A stretch of 64,000 nt of DNA from Phaseolus vulgaris (lineage: Eukaryota > Streptophyta > Magnoliopsida > Fabales > Fabaceae), in NCBI RefSeq assembly GCF_000499845.2, contig NC_023753.2:22926942-22990941 (forward strand), given 5' to 3'. The notes beneath the pieces are model-generated. The model did no database searches and was not told the DNA's origin. It worked only from the letters and a program-made list of their open reading frames with translations. The position numbers and the translations under genes were made by a program. Every line of letters starts with the position of its first letter. Within the stretch, counting starts at the first letter, position 1. Of the stretch, positions 55,801 to 64,000 are shown piece by piece.

Positions 55801-57948
55801 ACACTTGATTTGTTTATTTGATTTGGTCCTTGCAATTTACCTGCAGGTTGATTAAGTTCTAGGTGCACTCAATGACCGTCGAGAATTATCATTGAGAATT
55901 CTTAAAGTATTGCATGAGGATGCCATCTTCTTTTATTTTTATTACATTTTTCTTATCGGTGAGGCACACGAGGGCTAATAGAGTGTCTTTATTAGCTTTT
56001 TTTAATCCTAGCAATATTGTTCACTCGTAGGTACTGGGTAGATATAGCAAGGGCATGTTTGATTTGGGGTTAGATAAAGTTCAATTGACTAATATATCTA
56101 AATTGAAGTTATTTTTCATAACTTCTAATTTGCACATTCAAATATAAATATGGATATGAAATTTCACAAGTTAAACTGGGACAGAGTAGCACCTTATAGT
56201 TGTGCTACAAGCATAATAGTAACCCATCTTTGTATTGTCAATAAATTCCTACTCATTATATTGTTGATGGCCAAAAATAGTACGAGAGATAGAAAATGAA
56301 CTGCTAAATTTTCAAATAAGGTTTTTCTGTTGTGTTCCCCGGAGAAGTTGTCCATGAACAAGTTATACGAAACTGTTTTGATAAAACTTGGATATTTGAT
56401 TACCAAGCATTATAATTGTGGTTTTTACGGGCAGAAGTTTACATTCACTATAATTGATTTCTTAATTAAAGGAATTTTGCTTTGTTTGTAAACAGAGGAG
56501 TTAAGTGCTAACTACTTTTAGAAATTTGTCTTATTTTTATTTAATTATAAAAATGTTGCACCTTATTTTCAATTTGTTTTTTCAAGTTTTGTAGGAGAAA
56601 ACGATTATTTTAACATTATCTTTTTTCACAATTTTTTTTATAAATTATTATGAAAATAAAAATGTAAAAACGAAGCAACGTTTTTGTAATTAATAGTAAC
56701 TAGAAAATGTTTTATTCATCAAATAGTGCACAAAACTTTGCCGTTTTGATAAAAAAAATTGTACAGAACTTTGTAAGCTTTGGGACTGTGACTTAAACTT
56801 GCAAAGGGCAAAATGTTAAAAGAATAAACTGATTTTATGAATGTGAAAATTTGTAGTTTATAATTATTTTTAACAGCTTTTTTGGTGAACCTTTCTCTTG
56901 AATAAAAACTTATTTTAGACATATTTGTACCTATATAAAATTAATTATCTTAAACTATTTTTAGCAAATTTATCTATAAAAATTAATTATATATAAAATT
57001 AATAATTGAAATTATTTAATTTGTACCCTTGTATAAGACACTATCATTTATAAAAACTAATTATGATATTTCTCATATTAATCATCATTATTATTATCAA
57101 TCTTTTAAACATTTCTCTAAGTGTTCTGACATATTATAAAATATGTTAATCCAATTGCTTAAAACATTTTTATGCAAGATAGAATATTAAATTAAAAATT
57201 TAGGTTTTAGGTGTAAGGATATAGGAAATAATTTTAGAGTATATTTTAAATAACATCTGAATATTTTATTATTAAAATAAAAAAATATATAAATAGAAAA
57301 TTTAGTTATTCAATTTTCATTTTAAAAGAATCATTATCTTTCTATAAGTTTTCTTTTTCCTTTCTTCTTTATTCTTTCTAAGATTTTGATCTCCTTGCTC
57401 ATTGTTTGACGATCGGAGTCCGTCATTAGACTCCTGAGAATGAGGACTATAAGACTCCCTGATCAGAATCTCTAAAAGAGTAAGTTAATTTTTGTTCTTA
57501 TTTTTTAATCAAATTTTGAACTTGTTAGATTGTATCTGTCTTTGCTTTGCATGTGACTCTTTTAGCTTTAGGGTGAATCTCTGTTAGTTTAGGGTCTTAG
57601 TGTTATAGTTAGACTTTTGATCAAGACTCTGTGGTGCAGGTTAATTACCTTTAAGCTTTTGGTAGATTTGGAGTTCTTAGTGAGCATCTGCTTAAGTTCA
57701 AGTAAGGGAAGTTAGTCTTAATCTCCAATAGAACTCTAGACTAGAAGACCAAAATGTGGGATGATGTGGTTTACCAGTCTCAAACTTTCTTGCACGATTG
57801 TTTATTTTAAGTATATTAGAAGTTGATTGAGATTTGCATGTGAAATTTTATATATGATAGATGTTATAAAATTATATTATTTTTTATTTGAATAAGTAAA
57901 TGAATATATTTAAATAGTTTGATGAATCACTTAAAGGATAATGCTGTT
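55801..57948. other. AT-rich intergenic DNA
   Basis: No ORF or recognised repeat. 57360-57760 is less AT-rich and includes gactcc/gagtc-like words, but nothing I can name. Confidence 0.5.
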
Positions 57949-59060
57949 TGTTAGAATGTATGACTTTAAACTAGAGGGATGATGAATTGTTTAAAGAGTG
58001 TTTTCGCAAACTTTTTAAGCTAGAATTAAATTCTTTGCAAGAAACCAGATTAGGAATAAAGTTAAGCCAAGAAACAAGGCTCAAAACAGTAAAGCACCAG
58101 TAAAACAATCGGTTATTTCGTAGAAACAATTGGTTGTTTATACCAGTAAAAAATAACAACAACTGAATTTAACGAGTTTAAGGAAGAAAGAGATGTACAA
58201 ACAGTTTATACTGATTCACTCTTAAACCAAGAGCTACATCCAGTTTTCTAGAAACCACTCGGGAATCCACTACGTAATCAAAACCAGATTACATACACAC
58301 ACCACCAAAGAAGTGACCTTGATCCCCCCAAGAAACACACATTCTTTGGCTCAGCACACACAACAAGAATGTTGATCTTGACAACCTCAAGAGCACAAAA
58401 CCCTTCTTGGCTTCACAACACCAGAATGTACAAAGTATTCAGAACGAATTACACTTGTTACAGAATCAACTGAAAACAATACAGATGTAATCTTATTCCA
58501 TGCTCTCTTGATAAACCAAAGCTCAAAGTTGAAAACTCAAATCTTTGAAAAGCTCTTTGAAAAACTCAAATATGTTTTTCTTTCTTGTTGTTTGTTATAA
58601 AACATTAACAAACTATTTATAACATTCAAAGAATGGTCAAAGCATTTAAAGCATGAGCGTATTCAGTTATGAAATCATTTAAAGCTCACTTAACCAACAA
58701 AACTGTTTCTGTTAGGATTTTCAAACAAACAATCGATTGAAAGAGCGAATCAATCGGTTGTTTTGGTTTGACAGCAAGTCAACCAACCAAAACAATTTTC
58801 AAACTTTTTCAAAAATACCTAAGTACAAAACAATCGATTATTTCGACATAACAACAGGTTGTTTTTCACTTAATTTGAAAAACAATTTAAACTTAAAAGA
58901 TTTGAAAATACTAAAGCTTTAATTCAAAAAAGAGTGGATTACAAAGATAAACTACCCCAGATCCTAATCTAAAACACAGCAGCAACTTCAAGCAACTCCA
59001 GCCTTCCATCAAACGCTAGGATTTGGATTCTTCAAAGCTTTGATCACACTTGATTCAACA
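57949..59060 (-). repeat. 3' LTR of SIRE-like element E
   Basis: Reverse-complement relative of the D LTRs: plus-strand start tgttagaatgtatgac (compare tgttagaatatatggcc for D reversed) and end cacacttgattcaaca. It is 1112 bp long and more diverged, but carries the same paired motifs (58104-58137, 58727-58762, 58831-58865). The PPT follows at once on the inner side. Confidence 0.85.
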
Positions 59061-59270
59061 ATCTCCCCCTATTTGATGAAGACAAATCCCTGGTTGCTTG
59101 TGTTGGACTTGCTTGTGTTGGACTTGATTGAATCTGAAGCAGTTCCTGCAAAACAAAGTTTAAGCAATATACAACATCTATGGCAGCAGGTTAGTTACTT
59201 AATCAAATAGAGTTTGCAGAATTAAAGACAACACATCATAAAAACTCCCCCTATTCGTCTTCACAAATAG
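59061..59270 (-). other. Two polypurine-tract-like sites of element E
   Basis: The minus strand has catcaaatagggggagat at the LTR border (59061-59078) and gtgaagacgaatagggggag at 59245-59264. The same pair occurs in element D (42921-42944 and 42641-42664). Confidence 0.65.
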
Positions 59271-59393
59271 AGTATAAAAAGAGATAAAATAGAAATTGTT
59301 CCAGATTAAACAAAATTTTAAAAGAAATAGCACTTATACTGGTAAAAAACAATCGGTTGTTTCGAGCATTCAACCGGTTGTTTTTTCTTCAGT

Positions 59394-60591
59394 CATCCTT
59401 GCCATATTGAAGCTCAAAGATCTGGTTCTGAAAAACTTCAATCTGTTCATCCAGGGTCAGAAAACGAGTGTCCATGCTCTGAAATCTGTTGTCAATGCTC
59501 TGGAAATTGGTCACACAAAGATCATGGAGATTTCTTTGATTTTCAGCAAGCCATCAAGCCTATTCACCATGTATCTTTCAAAAGAAGACATAAAAGGAAT
59601 CTCATCCCCTTGATGTCATGCACTTGTTCCAGCATCAAAGTTAGTTGCAGGTTGTTCTACATTGTGGATATCCATATCAACAGCTTGATCTTCTTCATCA
59701 AAATCAGCAGCTGCAACACTTGATGAACCACCATGATCACCATCTTTGCTCACCCATCTTCCATTTATCTTGGTGAATCCCGTCTTGCTTAGAGAACCAT
59801 TATTCATTTCTTGTGTTGATTTAACCAACCAACTCAGAGGTCTCATCTTCAAGATTCACTTCAAAATAAAGCAAAAATTTAGAGATTAAAACAACATAGG
59901 GATATTGGTAGTCACTTAACCTCATGGATTTTTGCATATGTTCTTTGAAGATATGAATCCAGTTGATCTTGATCTTCTTCATGATGCAGTAGATATAAAC
60001 AAGATCTTCTTCTATTAAAACAGAATGGTTGCTCCCCTTTGGAGTTAGAATCCAAGTAACAATAAGAGCAAACACCCTTTCATCTAACTTCAAGCCTCAA
60101 ACAGAACAAGTTCTCACTTGGGCTTGTTGATTCTTCAAACAAATCTTGTAGTATTGGACTTTGTTGAAGTCTTCCACAACTCCAAAATTTCCTTTATTAA
60201 TCCTTAGACCAGCATACTTTAATCCAGTTACTGCAACCCACACATCATGGGTAGTCTCCATGTCTACACCTTTCACATGAGAAACAAGGTTGTTTCCTTC
60301 AAACTTAAGGTTGGTGTAGAATACCCGAATCAAATCATGGTATATGTTTCCCTTCATCCCCAAGAATCTTCTCAGCAACTGATCCTTGAGAAGCTTTCTC
60401 ACATTGTCCAGCTTTTGGCTTTTCAGCCAATCAAAGGAGACAACTTTTGGGTTGTTGATCACCTTTGTGCTTCTCTCAAAATGATATCTCTCAATGAGCT
60501 CATTATCCCCTGAAAATCAGCCCTCAAGTCTCCCTCTAGACCTTACAACCCTTGTTTTGATCCTCTTTGATGTAGGTGGAGTGGACTCCAT
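59394..60591 (-). pseudogene. ORF of unknown function (plant-transposon-protein type) in element E
   Basis: Homologue of 41561-42513. It starts MESTPPTSKRIKT at 60591 and includes INNPKVVSFDWLKSQKL, YHDLIRVFYTNLKFEGN, LRINKGNFGVVEDFNK, then the middle block absent from D (LKLDERVFALIVTWILTPKG, EEDLVYIYCIMKKIKINW, SDYQYPYVVLISKFLLYFEV) and KTGFTKINGRWVSKDG. A Trp codon has become TGA at 60517-60519, and further stops occur near 60097 and 59825 and a shift after 59580. Neither copy is intact, but together they show that the original protein was about 400 residues with no visible enzyme motif. Confidence 0.65.
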
Positions 60592-61452
60592 GATAGCAGA
60601 AAAAAGAGGCAAAGGTTCACACACAAAGAGAGCAAAAGATGGCCCAATTGATTGTTTTTGTGAGAGAGAACTGCTGCACCAGATTTTATAGCATAACTGA
60701 ACCCTACTGTGATCAATTGGTATGAGTGGGTTTCAGTCTTTAAGAAGAAAAGACTGGACCAAGACCTGCATAGAAAACGTCAGAAAAGAGCATAAAACCA
60801 CATGGTCATCACATGTGATCTTTGACTAGTCATAAAGGCTCTTGAATTTTCAAGATATGGAATATATTCCTTTATGACATGTTGTAACTTCCTCCAGAAT
60901 ACAATCAAGCTTTCAAGACAGCTTTATTGACTCAGGATCCTTTTATAGTTGAGATCTGCAATAGACAGAAAGAATAGAGGAATTAATTCAATTCTTTCAC
61001 AATGCTGTCAGAGAAGAAACAATCGGTTATTTCGAGGAAACAATCAGTTGTTTTTCCTGCAGCATGTTGACAGATTGAGATTTTCAACATAGACTGAGAA
61101 AGGTTCAAAACAGATGTAAGTGCTCATTTGAAAAAGAGAATTAAATATGAAATAGTAATTAAAAAACAAAGACAGAGATAAGGAAAGTCTTATCCTTTTA
61201 TGAAGTCCCTTCAATGAGTCATTTGTTTGTTATCAAGGAGCTTCTTTTGTCTTTTGAAAAGGCTTGGACTGGTACATACTTCTAATTCAGTTCCAGTCTT
61301 AATCCTTTCCTTCCAAGAACCTGATCAGATGACTCAGAACCTCATGTTCTTCTAGTTTCCCTGCATAAAAATGAATTCAAGCAACAAGGTTTGGTCCCCT
61401 TACAAATGTAGGTCTATTTGATTTACATTCAACATTTAAAACCTCAAAAACT
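60592..61452 (-). other. Spacer between gag and the second ORF in element E
   Basis: Homologous to 40779-41560 of element D; non-coding, with one motif pair at 61017-61052. Confidence 0.65.
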
Positions 61453-62006
61453 TTAGGAATCCATTTCATAAAGCCTCTGGGAATAGAATATTTCCTTATT
61501 TTTCCAGAATCTGACAGAATGACCTCTTTTCATGCAATAAAAGCATGTAACAATCGGTTGTTTCGACTTAATAATCGGTTTTTTTACTGGCTGTTTTGAA
61601 AATTTCTTTGAAAAATTATCTTGCCGATTCTGTGGATTAAAACCTAATCCAGCTCTTCCAAAAACACAATTTTGAGATGCCAAGACATTCTCAAAGTTGA
61701 ATTTTCCATTTGAAAGCTTATCCACAGTTCTAACAAGATAATGTACTTTCTTTTCAAGATTTTCACAATTTTCACAAGTAAGAGAGTCACACACATGAGA
61801 AGAGTTTTTGCAATGTTTTTCAAACTCAAATTTTGATTTTTCCAGCTCTTCTTCAAGTGTCTTAACCCTCTTTTCAAGCCAGTTGTTAAGCCCTTTCAAA
61901 CGGTTGTTTGAGAGAACCAATCGGTTAGCTTCTTCATGAGTTTCTTGAAATGCTTGAAGCAATTTACTATAATTTTCAGCACTGAGGGAAGCACATGAAC
62001 TTACAT
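61453..62006 (-). pseudogene. SIRE-type Gag C-terminal part of element E
   Basis: Homologue of the C-terminal Gag of element D: QAFQETHEEANRL, a coiled coil with LEKRVKTLEEELEKS, VHYLVRTVDKLSNGK, and the second knuckle CFYCMKRGHSVRF in which the last cysteine is replaced by Trp. The end is shifted (NKEIFYSQRLYEMDS). The sequence stops matching D at about 62006, so the N-terminal Gag, leader and 5' LTR are missing. Confidence 0.8.
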
Positions 62007-62945
62007 TCTAAATTTTATTTAAAAATATGATTAAAGGAACTTAGTTATGTGTTTAAGTGAATTTTGAGATATATTTGGATTGCTTATAAAAGTTTAAAAT
62101 GTGATGTGACTGAATGATGTATTGATGTGTAAAATGAAGTATGCAATGATGTTAAAGTGTGATCAAGACATAGTATTTTAGGAAAGAAAATACCGTGTTT
62201 AGATTGTTGTTAGAGTGTATTGATTTGTTAGGCTCGTAATGAGATGATCCCGACACTACTGATATAATGGAATCACATAAATGAAATTATTCAGTTGGTG
62301 AGAGTCGAAGAAGATTCATAAGACTTTTTCTGCGGTTTGAAATATAATCTGGTCTTTCAGGTCAGATGGATTTACCATGTTATATGAGATGATGAGATAT
62401 TGAGATGTTTATGTGCATGACTCTGTGGATTCACAACGAGTAATATGATATGTGCAGGTCTCATGATTCTAATTTCAATACATGAGTCTTCCGGAAGTAG
62501 AGTTAAGTGTCTATGTGTTATGAGTTAGTAGAAGTTTGACATGTGAAAAATGAATTATGAATTTTAATAGACATTTGATGCTTTGAGAAATTGCATGAGA
62601 CTTGATGAATTATATTTATTAATTTGAAATTGAAATTATATAAAAAAAATTATATAGCTAGCTTACCCGGTTCTTTGTTTGTGTTTGCTTTCTTTAATGT
62701 GATGATCATGTAATTACATTAGAGCAGATGATGTTGCAGATAATAAAGCTCATCAATGAGTAGCCAGAGGATGAGATGCTTTTGTTTTGGATGTTTTGTT
62801 TTTAAACTTTTGTGTATATATTAAAATCCCTAAGAAGAAGGATATATTTTAAGATAAAATATGAGAAAATAGTATATGTTTATATGTTAATTAGATATTG
62901 CATGCATAATATATTATCAAATATAAATAAAAATAGGGATGTTAC
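62007..62945 (+). repeat. Possible LTR remnant of a Ty3 element
   Basis: The stretch with tagcttacccggttctttgt (about 62661) and the end agggatgttaca (62934-62945) recall the LTRs of Tekay-type Ty3 elements, which end in gtgttaca. No partner LTR, PBS or coding sequence is in the window, so the call is weak. Confidence 0.3.
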
Positions 62946-64000
62946 ATAATAAGTTTTAAATTTAAGATATGAGTTTTGTACATAACACTTAGACTTGAAA
63001 ATAGAAATATTACATTATAATTAAACTATTTTTTAGATTATAATTTTTTTGTAAATCTCATCATTAAAACAAAACTACTAAAAAAGTTTAAAAAGTACGA
63101 AAAAGAATATAACATAATATGATCCATTCAAAGTAAAATAAGATTTAGTAAGATCCCTTAAAGTGAAGATGTTCTTATGTAAAAAAAGTTGAGTGATGAA
63201 ATTACAAATAAAAAAATCAATTTTAAAAACTAATAATCAAAACAACTATTAATTGTATACATGTAAAGAGTTAACTCTTGTAATTTAGTATTTAAAAGAC
63301 AGAAGTTCACAAAATAATTAGTGTGTTTTTGTATAAAAATCACTAAGATTAGAAAAAAAAATAAAAATTTTATTGCGAAAAGATTTATCAGTAAAAAATG
63401 CATTGAAAGAATTAATCAATCTCTGTACATTGAATTTCAAGCATTCGATCGGAAGCACGTTTATTTCTCTTCTGAAGGCCTCCTTTACTTATACTCACCA
63501 GAATGACTTAGAAACTGAAACAAAGTATTCAGAAGCTTAAGCAAGTAATGAAACTCAGCCTATTTTTTTCCATCATACTGAATAGTAATAAGGAAATACA
63601 TATAAGCAGAAATGAATTCTTTAAATAAATAAATCAGCCCAATTTGTAATTGAATGTAAAAATATTTACTAGAATTCTCAAACCAGTAGTTGAATTAAGA
63701 GATGAATAATTACTGTTCTTTGTACACAATACAAGAAACTATAATCCAAAATCTTATATAACTTTATGCGAAGTTCAATAAATTAACTAATAACATAAAT
63801 GATTAGTTTATAAATTAATTTAAATAACATAAAAGTTAGTAATTTAAAAAAAATAGTTTACTTAATTTTTTTTAAGTTATCAACTACATCAATGAATTTC
63901 TAATTTCTATTTTACTTATTTATTTTATTACTATCCATAATATTTTAATACATTTGCTTAATTATTTTACCTATTTTAATTTTATCAAAGCAATTAATTA
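62946..64000. other. AT-rich DNA, nothing recognised
   Basis: No ORF, repeat pair or RNA gene that I can support. Confidence 0.5.

Overview
The window is plant nuclear DNA, most likely from a legume. It contains one clear cellular protein gene with plant-type introns (the alpha subunit of the COPI coatomer), one nuclear tRNA gene, and otherwise a dense, nested population of plant transposable elements: Tat-type, chromovirus-like and Athila-type Ty3/gypsy elements, SIRE-type and smaller Ty1/copia elements, an L1-type LINE, a CACTA MITE and Mutator-like non-autonomous elements. The legume assignment is inference from the element families.

Layout. 1-4359: left-truncated Tat-type Ty3 element on the minus strand, with an uninterrupted gag-protease-RT frame, a tRNA-Lys primer-binding site and a complete 5' LTR. 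4360-9785: AT-rich DNA with three Mutator-like non-autonomous elements, each bounded by an 8-9 bp target duplication and carrying arrays of short dyads. 9786-14496: AT-rich, no gene recognised. 14497-21329: a large inverted repeat (arms about 1.9 kb, spacer 3.0 kb). Its arms carry a dead LINE reverse transcriptase, and its spacer holds an Athila-type gag/PBS/LTR remnant into which a hairpin-like CACTA MITE has inserted. 21827-31490: element A (a decayed Ty3 gag-pol) interrupted by element B (a gag-only relative); a deletion has fused the 3' LTRs of the two. 31793-46536: a degenerate Ty1/copia element (F, minus strand) that received two insertions. C (32678-37620) is a 5'-truncated Ty3 element flanked by an exact 37-bp direct repeat. 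D (37913-44037) is a SIRE-like element with both LTRs, in which pol is missing and an ORF of unknown function is present. 48221-50271: LTR-bounded remnant with a tRNA-Ile(AAU) gene at the edge of the truncated LTR. 50495-55800: alpha-COP gene. 57949-62006: element E, a second minus-strand copy of the D-type element. 62007-64000: LTR-like debris and AT-rich DNA.

How the parts relate. Only alpha-COP (Golgi-to-ER and intra-Golgi vesicle coat) and the tRNA gene are host genes. The retroelements show a relative order: F is older than C and D, which sit inside it; A is older than B; the Athila-type LTR is older than the CACTA MITE. The Tat element has an unbroken frame and looks the youngest of the coding elements. 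The most novel material is the D/E lineage: a SIRE-type gag followed directly by a conserved ORF of unknown function, with no pol, and a paired 18-bp motif scattered through LTRs, spacers and coding sequence.
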